From: a virus | Length of the DNA: 32,491 bases | Direction: 5' to 3' (one strand) | IMG/VR virus record: IMGVR_UViG_3300009285_004588 | Span: 1 to 32,491 of that record | In this document: positions 16,816 through 24,081 of the stretch, one piece after another | Layout of the letters: every line of letters begins with the position of its first letter | Position numbering within the stretch: the stretch's first letter is position 1 | Made by a program: the position numbers and the translations under genes | The notes under the pieces: model-generated | What the model was told of the DNA's origin: nothing | The model's input: only the letters and a program-made list of their open reading frames with translations | The model's database searches: none

Positions 16816-17082
16816 ATGAAAAGTTTAAAAGAATACAAGGTCTTAAATCCGGCGGAAGCACCGGAAGGTTACTATGCTATATTGAAAAGCGATATAGCAA
16901 AAATGCGTACTGATAATATTTGTCGTGCATGTGATTGGAGAACAACATGCCAAAAAGATGATACCAATTTTACGCAGCATAATCACAGATGCATGGATCA
17001 AATCATCATACACGAAAAGACAGGCAATGAGATTTTTAGGTATGATGGTTGCAGCGTAGTTTTCAAAAAGTTACCACAATAA
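16816..17082 (+). CDS. Small Cys/His protein, possible zinc binder
   Basis: The product has 88 residues. Cys36, Cys39, Cys45, His55, His57 and Cys59 in ICRACDWRTTC and QHNHRC look like a metal-binding cluster. The N-terminus (YKVLNPAEAPEGYYAILKS) and the C-terminal strand (CSVVFKKLP) frame it. ATG 16816 follows CTACAGGCAAACACCGCA. Function unknown. Confidence 0.75.
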   Translation: MKSLKEYKVLNPAEAPEGYYAILKSDIAKMRTDNICRACDWRTTCQKDDTNFTQHNHRCMDQIIIHEKTGNEIFRYDGCSVVFKKLPQ

Positions 17083-17102
17083 ACAAAACAGGAGTAAACC
17101 CG

Positions 17103-17348
17103 ATGGAAACCCCGATGGAAACATACTTGATACAAGCAACGGCATGGAACAGAGAAGCAGGATATGTTACACTGAACACCACAACAGGTGAATATTTTGT
17201 GGAATGGATGAACGCCCCAATGTCTGTATATGACTATTGCGAATTCTCCGACAAGGCGGAAGCAGAGCGTATTATCGCAATAGTCCGTAACATACCGGAA
17301 TATGCAAACGTAACTTTTTCAATAACTTTTTCAATCGAATCATTTTAA
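17103..17348 (+). CDS. Unknown small protein
   Basis: The product has 81 residues from ATG 17103 behind ACAGGAGTAAACCCG; the open frame extends upstream but has no ribosome binding site there. The C-terminal NIPEYANVTFSITFSIESF resembles ALPDWPRDAVFSIEEI at the end of the next gene, so the two may be diverged duplicates. Confidence 0.75.
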   Translation: METPMETYLIQATAWNREAGYVTLNTTTGEYFVEWMNAPMSVYDYCEFSDKAEAERIIAIVRNIPEYANVTFSITFSIESF

Positions 17349-17386
17349 ACAAAACTACCACGAACAAAACAGGAGTATATCAAATC

Positions 17387-17662
17387 ATGCAACACAAGGA
17401 ATTCCAAATCAATTACACACCTGCCGTTAAGAGCAACGGTATATGGTACTTCGCATCGGTACATTTTAAAGATGAACCAAAACAATGCACCATAACAACG
17501 GATGATAAAAACACTTTTGTTATATCGACAAAAGATGATGTATACGAAAAGTATACCGATGCATGTTTTCTAAATAACGATGATCTAAGCAACGTCGTAC
17601 AGCTTTTCGAAGCGCTACCAGATTGGCCGCGCGATGCTGTTTTCTCAATTGAAGAAATATAA
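17387..17662 (+). CDS. Unknown small protein, last gene of unit 3
   Basis: The product has 91 residues, acidic, with beta-like segments and a C-terminus like that of its upstream neighbour (a P-E/D-aromatic turn then a VxFSI strand). ATG 17387 follows ACAGGAGTATATCAAATC. A bidirectional terminator lies about 20 bases downstream. Confidence 0.75.
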   Translation: MQHKEFQINYTPAVKSNGIWYFASVHFKDEPKQCTITTDDKNTFVISTKDDVYEKYTDACFLNNDDLSNVVQLFEALPDWPRDAVFSIEEI

Positions 17663-17680
17663 ACCCCACATACCCCTAAA

Positions 17681-17716
17681 AAAAACCCGGTACATGTTTG
17701 AAGTGTACCGGGTTTT
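17681..17716. terminator. Bidirectional terminator between convergent units
   Basis: A perfect 13-bp stem, AAAACCCGGTACA (17681-17693) and TGTACCGGGTTTT (17703-17715), has a 9-nt loop, with A-rich DNA on the left and T-rich on the right. It can end both the rightward unit 3 and the leftward membrane-protein transcript. Confidence 0.9.
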
Positions 17717-17749
17717 TCTATTCCCCCTAAACAATACCCGTTATTTCAG

Positions 17750-18304
17750 TCAGAAACACACTGTAGCAACGATTCCAAGCAATACCCCTGTCGTTGCATT
17801 CCAATAAACAAACTTCGGCACCATGGCCCCTATCCTGCCGTTTTTCACCCCGTACCACCATCCATAAGGAAACATCCAATAACCATATTGAAAATACCCC
17901 TCTATCGCCGGATCACTCCCGTAATCAGGCAATAAATACCAATCTTTTGATATTGCATGGAAAATAATATCATGTGAGAACATTATCCACATTATACCTA
18001 CTCCTATAGTACAACCTTTATCATAATACAAACCCACTCCTATAATTATACCGATTAAAACAACACCCTGCAAAACCCGGTACATTTTACTATCTTTATC
18101 ACTTACGTAATATTTCCAACATATTACATCAAAACTTATACAGAGTAAATTTAACCCGATAAACATAATCCATTTTCCAAAACTTATATCAAACGTCGGA
18201 GCTATCAACATCATTACTACGCTTAACAATAATGTCAGAGCGCTATAATCCTTTTGTAATATTGGAGCTATATCAATAGCCCATTTTGTTTTTAAATTCC
18301 ACAT
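17750..18304 (-). CDS. Polytopic membrane protein
   Basis: The product has 184 residues with about five hydrophobic helices (near 22-36, 44-62, 75-95, 100-118 and 165-183). An aromatic, Gly-rich loop EGYFQYGYWMFPYGWWYG lies before the last helix. ATG 18304 has AAGGAATAATTATC upstream. It is isolated between the convergent terminator and the repeat region, so it probably has its own promoter. Family not recognised; an envelope role such as superinfection exclusion would fit but is not shown. Confidence 0.78.
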   Translation of the reverse strand: MWNLKTKWAIDIAPILQKDYSALTLLLSVVMMLIAPTFDISFGKWIMFIGLNLLCISFDVICWKYYVSDKDSKMYRVLQGVVLIGIIIGVGLYYDKGCTIGVGIMWIMFSHDIIFHAISKDWYLLPDYGSDPAIEGYFQYGYWMFPYGWWYGVKNGRIGAMVPKFVYWNATTGVLLGIVATVCF

Positions 18305-18718
18305 GATAATTATTCCTTATTGTTTTGTTAATATGTTGTTTGTAAAATACAACGGTATGTATACCTTTTAATGCAATCGCGCTGTATACTTTTCTTTTTT
18401 GGTTATAGTGTGCTGTGTGTTCGCTTGTTTACTTGTTTAATGATCGATTATTAATTATCGGGTATAACGCAGGGCATGTGTATTAAATGATCTAGTGATA
18501 AGTATTTAAATTATCGGCATATCAAGTATTGTTATATTAAAAATGAAAAAGTTTGCAAATTAGTATACGCATGATAGAAATCGATCACACTGGGATATAA
18601 AAGAGTTTTTTGTCCTAATTACCCCCCCCCGCCCCCTATTAAAACAAAACTATCTTTTTCTTTTATTCAATATAATAAAACCTATCTTTTGTTTTATTCA
18701 ATTAAAGATTTAATATAT

Positions 18719-18881
18719 TAATTCTTTTGTTTAATTAAATAACAACCCGATCTTTATTTTACCTGATTAAAATATAAATACGACAATTCTTTTGTTTAAT
18801 TAATATAGAGTAGGTTGTTTCTTTTAAAGCAGTAAAAGTAGTAGTATAAGCAATAGGGATGATTAATTCTTTTGTTTAATT
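18719..18881 (+). repeat. AT-rich repeats ATTCTTTTGTTTAATT
   Basis: Three near-identical copies start at about 18721, 18785 and 18866. A related CTATCTTTTGTTTTATTCAAT-like element lies near 18682 and a weaker one near 18650. Spacing is about 64 and 81 bases. They could be DNA-unwinding-type repeats or repeated -33-like TTTTG elements. Confidence 0.7.
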
Positions 18882-19255
18882 GCGTATGCTTTAAGTAGTT
18901 GTATAAGCAGGGAGCGAGTACAATAAGCCGCACAACACAGAGAGTAAGTTAAATGTGCTAACTCTCTAACGTCGTGTGTGTGTCACTGCTTTTAATTGTT
19001 GTGCATGTGTGTGTTGTTGTCTTATATGACTACTCCCTTTTAATCTTGCGTGTGTACGTGTTGCGCTTATATGACTACTTATAATGTCCCTTATACAACT
19101 ACTTTTAATTGTGCTTATTTAATTGGTTGTGCGTAATTGTGTACTGTGTGCATACCCTTGTATTCATTGTATACAGCTGCTTATATGACTACTTTTAATA
19201 TAACAAAAGAAAAGGGAGATTAATATTTTTTTGTCCATGCACAGGCCACCGCGCA

Positions 19256-19288
19256 AGAGTATTTTATAACGGGAGAGTATTTTATAAC
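19256..19288 (+). repeat. Tandem 18-bp repeat AGAGTATTTTATAAC
   Basis: AGAGTATTTTATAAC occurs at 19256-19270 and 19274-19288, each followed by (G/T)GG. TATCTTTA, a good -7 box, follows at about 19292, so the repeat may be an operator for a rightward promoter. Confidence 0.6.
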
Positions 19289-19311
19289 TGGTATCTTTAC
19301 TTACGTTGATT

Positions 19312-19482
19312 ATGTGTATCCCTAGAGTTTCCCTTATTGTTCTTATCGTTACCCTATTCTTATCCCTTGTTTATTCCCTTGTGTTTATGTTCTTCTTTGT
19401 GTTTATCAGCTCATTCTTTTCCCCTTACTTTTACGTGTGTTTAATCACAGCTACTTTGTTCGTGTGTGTTGTGTATAAGTAG
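19312..19482 (+). CDS. Possible 56-residue hydrophobic protein
   Basis: An open frame of 56 residues from ATG 19312 with two long hydrophobic stretches (VSLIVLIVTLFLSLVYSLVF and VCLITATLFVCVVY). A TATCTTTA -7-like box lies upstream. There is no Shine-Dalgarno, and T-rich DNA encodes hydrophobic residues by chance, so this may not be a gene. Confidence 0.25.
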   Translation: MCIPRVSLIVLIVTLFLSLVYSLVFMFFFVFISSFFSPYFYVCLITATLFVCVVYK

Positions 19483-19534
19483 TATGATAAGCTGTGTTGA
19501 ATAGGATTATTTTTAGGTTAATGTTTTTGATAAG

Positions 19535-19648
19535 TTAATTCATTCTGCTTATAGTCATTATTATACTTATTATTCCATATACAATACACATAATAGCCAT
19601 GCCAATTAACATGTACTGTATATTTTCTGTCGTTATTTTATCTGCCAT
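19535..19648 (-). CDS. 37-residue single-helix membrane protein
   Basis: The frame encodes MADKITTENIQYMLIGMAIM followed by more of the same helix (CIVYGIISIIM), ending SRMN. One membrane helix covers about residues 13-31. ATG 19648 has a good leader, AAAGGTGAATAAA, and one of the 15-bp elements (19667-19681) lies just upstream in the leader. Such single-helix mini-proteins are common in phages. No function can be assigned. Confidence 0.6.
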   Translation of the reverse strand: MADKITTENIQYMLIGMAIMCIVYGIISIIMTISRMN

Positions 19649-19738
19649 TTTATTCACCTTTTTTTTAAGTAGTTGTATAAGGGATGTGTTTTTGTTATAA
19701 AATCCGATACGCCTTTTCGATCATTTCATTTAGCGGCG

Positions 19739-19942
19739 TTATATGTTTGTGCGTTTGTGCAATTTATTTATTTGGCATTCTTTCATTCTATTTGACACTG
19801 TGAGTTTATTCACCAATTTATCCAACATACCCTTTCTTTCCCTGAGCACTGTGAGCATATTTTCAAGTTGTTCAATGTCGTGTTGTAGTCCTGTTATTTC
19901 GCCGCGTAATTCTATTGTGTTATTCATGATTGTTGCATTCAT
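19739..19942 (-). CDS. Small coiled-coil protein
   Basis: The product has 67 residues, nearly all helical with Leu/Ile heptads (ITGLQHDIEQLENMLTVLRE, LDKLVNKL), so a short coiled coil. ATG 19942 has the stereotyped leader GGATTAAACCAAA. The last bases overlap, in another frame, a protein-like tail HITPLNEMIEKAYRIL that ends about 40 bases further on. A frameshift variant is possible but unproven. Confidence 0.68.
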   Translation of the reverse strand: MNATIMNNTIELRGEITGLQHDIEQLENMLTVLRERKGMLDKLVNKLTVSNRMKECQINKLHKRTNI

Positions 19943-19948
19943 TTTGGT

Positions 19949-20242
19949 TTAATCCTCAATTTCATCCGATAATTGTTTAGCGTTGTTTTTCATATACTTC
20001 GCAATCAACTTGTAACTGCTTTTTGTAACCTTGCCTGTAAATCCCCTGTACTTCACTCTTGCCGGATATGCTCTTTTAACCGTGTTTGTGTTGCCGTCGA
20101 TGTCAAGCACGATAGACCAACCGAATGCATGCAGGATTTGATTTATCAAGAACAACAAACCCGTTGCCCAAAAATCATCCCATGTTTTTTCGGTTACGTT
20201 GTTGTCTATCAATGGCATTTTTTGTTTCATTGTGTTTTTCAT
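19949..20242 (-). CDS. Phage protein of unknown function, WDDFWATGLL type
   Basis: The product has 97 residues. WDDFWATGLLFLINQILHAFGWSIVLDID followed by RAYPARVKYRGF (split here by a short linker) and a helical tail resembles a small conserved phage protein seen in many unrelated phages. I recall the type but no assigned function. ATG 20242 follows AAGGATTAAAACAAA. Confidence 0.78.
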   Translation of the reverse strand: MKNTMKQKMPLIDNNVTEKTWDDFWATGLLFLINQILHAFGWSIVLDIDGNTNTVKRAYPARVKYRGFTGKVTKSSYKLIAKYMKNNAKQLSDEIED

Positions 20243-20268
20243 TTTGTTTTAATCCTTTGTGTTTTGTT

Positions 20269-20607
20269 TTATCTTTGTTTAATATCGGCATTGATGAAAA
20301 TAGTATCCAGAATTTCCAACCTATCAAGTATATTTTTATTCCAGTATGTTTGATCCTCTTGCCATGCCGGATTATCATTTTGCAAAAGTCTAAATAACTT
20401 AATCTGTGTCGATATTTTAAATTGCGCTTCCTTGTAAATCAGCGCCTTTTGATCCGGTGAAAATTCATCGATGAATTGATTGCAATATTCCAAAATAAAT
20501 TGCGTTTCACATTGCATCAATGCGGGTATATCGTGTATTTGTGTTTGCGTCAATGGAGTTTGAACTTTCGCGGGTTCCGGTGTTTTGTTTTTCTGCATGG
20601 TTTTCAT
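20269..20607 (-). CDS. Unknown helical protein
   Basis: The product has 112 residues. A Thr/Pro/Gln-rich N-terminus (about 1-25) precedes an all-helical region with many Gln and Phe. No motif recognised. ATG 20607 has AAGGAAAAAACAAA upstream. Confidence 0.72.
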   Translation of the reverse strand: MKTMQKNKTPEPAKVQTPLTQTQIHDIPALMQCETQFILEYCNQFIDEFSPDQKALIYKEAQFKISTQIKLFRLLQNDNPAWQEDQTYWNKNILDRLEILDTIFINADIKQR

Positions 20608-20640
20608 TTTGTTTTTTCCTTATTTTGTTTAATGTTTTTG

Positions 20641-20880
20641 TTAAAACAGTTTGTGTAATTCTTTTTTCATTTTATTTATTTCACTACGATCTATCAAATA
20701 TTCTCTTTTGAGAAATTGCAATTTATCATCAAATCTTTTGGCCAATATCTCTTTACACTTTGTGAGTATTGCGGGTGTATGCTTGGCATGGAATGTCGCA
20801 AGATATTCCATTACATAATCAAATGAGTTATGTCGCATTGTTGTGAGCAAGTCCCTGTTTGACATTTTGCGCGTTACCAT
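20641..20880 (-). CDS. Small basic helical protein
   Basis: The product has 79 residues from ATG 20880, which follows AAGGATTAAACAAA. The open frame extends to 20937, but that part overlaps the end of the previous gene and lacks a ribosome binding site. It is Lys-rich, with a helical C-terminus (LQFLKREYLIDRSEINKMKK). No family recognised. Confidence 0.75.
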   Translation of the reverse strand: MVTRKMSNRDLLTTMRHNSFDYVMEYLATFHAKHTPAILTKCKEILAKRFDDKLQFLKREYLIDRSEINKMKKELHKLF

Positions 20881-20893
20881 TTTGTTTAATCCT

Positions 20894-21070
20894 TCATTTT
20901 GTTTTAACACATGTTGAAGATAGAACATACCTACCATGCAGCGTTATCAGTTTTGTTGTAATATTTGGAGTATTATCAAGTTGGATTTTCTTGATTGTTT
21001 CGCGCAGGTATGTTTCATCCTGTTTTGATAATTTTTGTGTTTGGTGTTTTACCCGTTGTTTGTTGTTCAT
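20894..21070 (-). CDS. Small basic protein, 58 residues
   Basis: The frame encodes 58 residues beginning MNNKQRVKHQTQKLSKQDET, with a central amphipathic helix (YLRETIKKIQ) and ending SSTCVKTK. ATG 21070 overlaps the end of the previous gene (TGATG-type junction at 21067-21070), and the frame fills an otherwise empty 130-bp gap. Coupled translation and gap filling support it. Function unknown. Confidence 0.65.
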   Translation of the reverse strand: MNNKQRVKHQTQKLSKQDETYLRETIKKIQLDNTPNITTKLITLHGRYVLSSTCVKTK

Positions 21071-21339
21071 CTGATTACTTCGCTATGCTGTTGTTTTATA
21101 CAGTGGATTCTCATTGTGAGTATTTTTACATTGCGCAATTGATACATTATCTCTTGCAATTCCTTTATCTGTTTTTCAACTTCATTTGTGAGTTTCGCAA
21201 TTTCATCCAATGTTGGTTTGTTATTCAATAACAAAAATGGATTTACCAATTGAGTTTCCTTTGTGTGTCTCACTATGCCGCCATTACAAGTGTATATCTC
21301 TTTTGCCAAATCGTGTTTTACATAATCGATTTCATTCAT
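21067..21339 (-). CDS. Unknown coiled-coil protein
   Basis: The product has 90 residues. The C-terminal half is helical with heptads (TLDEIAKLTNEVEKQIKELQ). ATG 21339 follows AAGGTTAAAACAAA. The stop overlaps the next start. Confidence 0.73.
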   Translation of the reverse strand: MNEIDYVKHDLAKEIYTCNGGIVRHTKETQLVNPFLLLNNKPTLDEIAKLTNEVEKQIKELQEIMYQLRNVKILTMRIHCIKQQHSEVIR

Positions 21340-21345
21340 TTTGTT

Positions 21346-21540
21346 TTAACCTTGTTTGTCGTTATTCAATATTTTTGCTAAATACAATGCTGATCCTAAA
21401 GTCAAATTTGCAGATTCCATATCATGCGATATAACATCAAACAAATCATAATCTTTTGGTTCTATACAAATTTCTTTTTCGATTCTTGTTTTGAATTTTG
21501 TTAATTCAATTTGTAGCTCTGTTTTTTTTTGTATTATTAT
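21346..21540 (-). CDS. Helical protein frame without ATG, possible ATA start
   Basis: A 64-codon frame with good coding character: helix KTELQIELTKFKTRIEKEI, then DYDLFDVISHDMESANLTLG and a C-terminal helix. It fills a 200-bp gap. No ATG, GTG or TTG lies at its beginning. It starts at a run of three ATA codons directly after TAAATAACAAA, which is the leader other genes here place before ATG. A nine-A run follows within four codons. It may use ATA, have lost its ATG, or contain a frameshift in the A-run. Confidence 0.5.
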   Translation of the reverse strand: MIIQKKTELQIELTKFKTRIEKEICIEPKDYDLFDVISHDMESANLTLGSALYLAKILNNDKQG

Positions 21541-21548
21541 TTTGTTAT

Positions 21549-22286
21549 TTACTTACTTGGTTTGAACAATCCCAATTCCACAATTTCCCATGTGTGCTGC
21601 CGCCATTCACCCTTTGGCAATGTTGAAGTGTTTTCGAGTATACCCCTTTTTGCATAATCATCATACGGTGTGCCAACTTCTAAAATCCTATTCCAATCAA
21701 CACCCAATTCTTTTGCATTTTTAGCCATAACACCTATATATATAAAAAACAAATTAACTTCATTTTTTGCATAAAGATAATAACCCTTGCGCATCATTAA
21801 TTCAGCGATTGCGTAAATGTTGGCACCGTAAAATGTTGATCCGCCAATCCATGCATGTTCCGGATTATTCGGCATTACATAACCCGTTGCATTGTCCGTT
21901 ATCGATTTGTTGTATTCTGCTACAATTACCCTTGGTTCGTGTTGCAATTCGCGCAATACCCAATAATCGTTACCATCAATATCAAGACTTAGGCAACTAA
22001 TCTCATTCACTCCAAAAACCTCTTTATCTCCAAACACCGTATTGTATACAACAGTATTGATATTCTCCGCTGTTGCATTCTTTTCAATTATCCTTGTATC
22101 GCCGCGATTATCTATGTCAACATAAAAACATTCGCATCCATAATCTTCCTGCAATTTACGAATGTTCGAATTTTTGAAATCAGGCATAGCGCCTATTTCG
22201 ATACAAACATCATCTTTTGTTAATCCGATAACTTTGAAAATATTATTCAAAATCACGTCTTCGTGGTGTTGCGAGTATTTACCCAT
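21549..22286 (-). CDS. FkbM-like SAM-dependent methyltransferase
   Basis: The product has 245 residues. Motif I is VCIEIGA (about 27-33), motif II FYVDIDN (54-60), and LSLDIDGNDYWVLRELQ (99-115) followed by PRVIVAEYN (118-126) is the signature of FkbM-family methyltransferases. These usually O-methylate sugars or polyketides. The N-terminal YSQHHEDVILNNIF is also typical. The C-terminal 60 residues are less conserved and may set substrate choice. ATG 22286 has AAAAGGAATATCACATC. With the glycosyltransferase fusion at the left end it suggests glycan modification; that link is an inference. Confidence 0.85.
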   Translation of the reverse strand: MGKYSQHHEDVILNNIFKVIGLTKDDVCIEIGAMPDFKNSNIRKLQEDYGCECFYVDIDNRGDTRIIEKNATAENINTVVYNTVFGDKEVFGVNEISCLSLDIDGNDYWVLRELQHEPRVIVAEYNKSITDNATGYVMPNNPEHAWIGGSTFYGANIYAIAELMMRKGYYLYAKNEVNLFFIYIGVMAKNAKELGVDWNRILEVGTPYDDYAKRGILENTSTLPKGEWRQHTWEIVELGLFKPSK

Positions 22287-22315
22287 GATGTGATATTCCT
22301 TTTATGAAATGTTTG

Positions 22316-22573
22316 TTAAGTCTGTTTTATATGAGAATTGGCACTACGCAAATCTTCTACAAGTTTTGTAAGTGTGAGTATTTTACGATGTTGTGCGAGT
22401 ATGATTCTATTTTCTATACACTCATTCCGCTTTTCTGCTATTGCTTTAATCGTAGCTTGATATATTTCATTATTTGTGCATACATAAAAATCAATTAGCT
22501 TTAATTCATCTTCTGTTATTACAGGAGATGTGAATTTTGTTGTATTATCGAATGATTCAAATGGTTTATCCAT
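22316..22573 (-). CDS. Unknown helical protein
   Basis: The product has 85 residues, helical, with no recognised motif. ATG 22573 overlaps the stop of the preceding gene by one base (TAATG), so translation is coupled to the lipoprotein gene. Confidence 0.72.
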   Translation of the reverse strand: MDKPFESFDNTTKFTSPVITEDELKLIDFYVCTNNEIYQATIKAIAEKRNECIENRIILAQHRKILTLTKLVEDLRSANSHIKQT

Positions 22574-23007
22574 TACTTTACCCCGTACACTCTTATATCT
22601 TTTCTTTTATCTACAAATTTTATTAGCGGCAACCTATCGAGAAAAGATTCTTTTGTTGTAATTACATTGCCGTTATATGATTCCGTTGTGATTTCATACA
22701 CATCAATCGTTGAATATTCAAAACGGTAATGTTTTACATTCTCATTGCCAAAATACAGCGTATCGATTACTTTTGTGTAAAATCTTTTATCGGCAGTATA
22801 TAGCGCATAATCGGCAGGTGTGAGTATTTGTTGTTTTATTATTACCCGGTACTCTTTTTCTTTTGTTGTTTGAATGTTTGAACAACCTAGAAAAAACATC
22901 AATGCCAATAATCCGAGTATAAACAAAACAATTGCAGTTATACCAAAATAAATACAACCTTTCCCTTCTACGTTCAATTGTTCCATAATAATATCTTTTG
23001 GTTCCAT
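22573..23007 (-). CDS. Membrane-anchored or lipoprotein, unknown
   Basis: The product has 144 residues. Residues 19-41 are hydrophobic and end in FFLGC (Cys42), a plausible lipobox. The rest is a soluble beta-rich domain (REYRVIIKQQ-like start, FEYSTIDVYEITTESYNG). The protein is either lipid-anchored or held by one helix. ATG 23007 has ACAGGTGCAAAG. It is the first gene after the 23.1-kb promoter region. Confidence 0.75.
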   Translation of the reverse strand: MEPKDIIMEQLNVEGKGCIYFGITAIVLFILGLLALMFFLGCSNIQTTKEKEYRVIIKQQILTPADYALYTADKRFYTKVIDTLYFGNENVKHYRFEYSTIDVYEITTESYNGNVITTKESFLDRLPLIKFVDKRKDIRVYGVK

Positions 23008-23086
23008 CTTTGCACCTGTTTATTTTGTTGTTTTGCTTTACTGTTTATAATACGCAGCGCATTTATTTTTTTTAATGTTCAAAAGA

Positions 23087-23160
23087 TCGATTTTAAGCAC
23101 TTGTAATGCTCTAGGGCGATAAACTACAGCCTAAAGGGTAGAAAATCGATTCTAGGGCAC
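23087..23160 (-). promoter_or_regulatory. Minus-strand promoter region A
   Basis: On the minus strand TGCCCTAGAATCGATTTT (plus 23142-23159) lies about 15 bases upstream of GGCTGTAGTTTA, whose TAGTTTA (plus 23120-23126) resembles the -7 box GGCTGTAGATTTA of rightward cassette 2. A leader follows with ACAAGTGCTTAAAATCGAT. Region B at 29.3 kb has the same 18-bp box, spacing and leader. It would drive the genes from 23007 leftward. Confidence 0.65.
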
Positions 23161-23174
23161 TTTCTGACTGAAAT

Positions 23175-23399
23175 TTAGGGTAATTCCAAGCTATTTAACC
23201 AAGTAATAATCAGCTTCAATCGGGCATGTCTTGCTATTCGCTCCAAATCACTTGCAATGGTTTGCAATATTACCGTTTTGGCAATTGTCATTTTGCCTGA
23301 TTCGATATTTTGTTTTTGAGCATCCAAAATCTTTTGTATCTCTGCAATTGATAGTTCCGACAAGGCAATCGCATCTTTTGCTGTTATTTGTTTATTCAT
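23175..23399 (-). CDS. Unknown small helical protein
   Basis: The product has 74 residues from ATG 23399, which overlaps the end of the previous gene (ATGAATAA); ATG 23411 would add four residues. It is helical, with a regular pattern (AIALSELSIAEIQKILDAQK). No family recognised. It is the last gene before promoter region A. Confidence 0.68.
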   Translation of the reverse strand: MNKQITAKDAIALSELSIAEIQKILDAQKQNIESGKMTIAKTVILQTIASDLERIARHARLKLIITWLNSLELP

Positions 23400-23844
23400 C
23401 GCTGATACCATATTTTTTCAATTCTTTTTTTGCTTTTTCTGTTGGTTGTACTAAATCACTCATTTTGTTTATTGCATCTTTTGCCGATACATGCATAATT
23501 TGTATATCATCGCCAAAATTTTCAGGCCATACGGCATAATTGAAACCACGTTTGCTTATCAAGATTTGTTGCACAAATTTATTTGCTTCCGCCCATGCCA
23601 TTCTTGATAATTCGAATACAAATAGTTGTTTATTAAACATTACATTATCCAACCAAAATTCGAATTCACATTGCAGAGCTTCGCAACACAATTCCGCCCT
23701 TTTAAGACATTCGCAAAACGAAAATTTTGCTATTTTACACAACGATGCTGTGCGATCAAAGTTTAAATCAAAATCTCCTGATTTAACCATGTCATAAATA
23801 AAATTTTCATCATACGAAATTGCGTATATATCACTTTGTTCCAT
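23392..23844 (-). CDS. Unknown Cys-rich helical protein
   Basis: The product has 150 residues. Five cysteines lie between about 36 and 60 (SLCKIAKFSFCECLKRAELC and following CEALQC), followed by a helical region rich in Phe and Trp. Whether the cysteines bind metal is unclear. ATG 23844 has AACAGGTAAAGCAA. Confidence 0.73.
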   Translation of the reverse strand: MEQSDIYAISYDENFIYDMVKSGDFDLNFDRTASLCKIAKFSFCECLKRAELCCEALQCEFEFWLDNVMFNKQLFVFELSRMAWAEANKFVQQILISKRGFNYAVWPENFGDDIQIMHVSAKDAINKMSDLVQPTEKAKKELKKYGISDE

Positions 23845-24076
23845 TTGCTTTACCTGTTAAATCAAAGTTGTATAAATCAAAATTGCATAGTGGGCATTTT
23901 GTTTCTTCTTCCGTACCTTGATACCCCTTGCAAAACATATTAGAACAATGCTTGTGAAATTTTTTCAATCGCAAGTATGTAAACCTGTGTCTTTTGTTGC
24001 TTGGTATGAACATGCATTCTTTTTGATATTGTACGAATGTTGCAAGCTCTTGTTTTTCTTCGGGTGTTAGTTCCAT
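23831..24076 (-). CDS. Small protein with C-terminal zinc-ribbon-like motif
   Basis: The product has 81 residues. HKHCSNMFCKGYQG and TKCPLCNFDLY give paired Cys-x4-Cys and Cys-x2-Cys motifs, consistent with one zinc site. The N-terminal half is charged and helical. It overlaps the next gene start by 14 bases. Function unknown. Confidence 0.73.
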   Translation of the reverse strand: MELTPEEKQELATFVQYQKECMFIPSNKRHRFTYLRLKKFHKHCSNMFCKGYQGTEEETKCPLCNFDLYNFDLTGKANGTK

Positions 24077-24081
24077 ACTAT

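Larger units (their letters stand above)
18305..19534. other. Gene-poor, repeat-rich region; candidate origin or control locus
   Basis: About 1.2 kb without a convincing gene. It contains eight related 15-bp elements (some just beyond its right end), AT-rich repeats of ATTCTTTTGTTTAATT, a run of nine C then GCCCCC (near 18621-18636), GT-rich tracts (18971-19020) and a tandem 18-bp repeat (19256-19288). An inverted repeat AGAGAGT (18939-18945) / ACTCTCT (18961-18967) lies inside. Gene direction is leftward on both sides. Repeated short sites next to AT-rich DNA fit a replication origin or a multi-site regulator-binding region. Confidence 0.6.
18836..19681. repeat. Eight-copy dispersed 15-bp element AAGTAGT-N3-ATAAG
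   Basis: Plus orientation: 18836-18850 (N3 AGT), 18893-18907 (TGT), 19477-19491 (ATG), 19667-19681 (TGT). Minus orientation: 19021-19035 (one end mismatch), 19066-19080, 19090-19104 and 19180-19194. The two halves are fixed while the middle three bases vary, as expected for a protein-binding site rather than a copied sequence. The four inner copies are all minus and the outer four all plus. Confidence 0.85.

Noticed and set aside
18650-18881. CRISPR-like array
   Set aside because: Repeat units are short, AT-rich and unevenly spaced, without regular spacers and without cas genes nearby.
18305-19738. tRNA or rRNA genes
   Set aside because: I found no cloverleaf with a T-loop GTTCGA-type motif or conserved rRNA segment by eye in this gap.
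19682-19790. Frameshift fusion of the 19739 gene with the tail HITPLNEMIEKAYRIL
   Set aside because: The tail looks protein-like but is only about 20 codons, has no slippery sequence and the shorter frame ends normally; too little to call.
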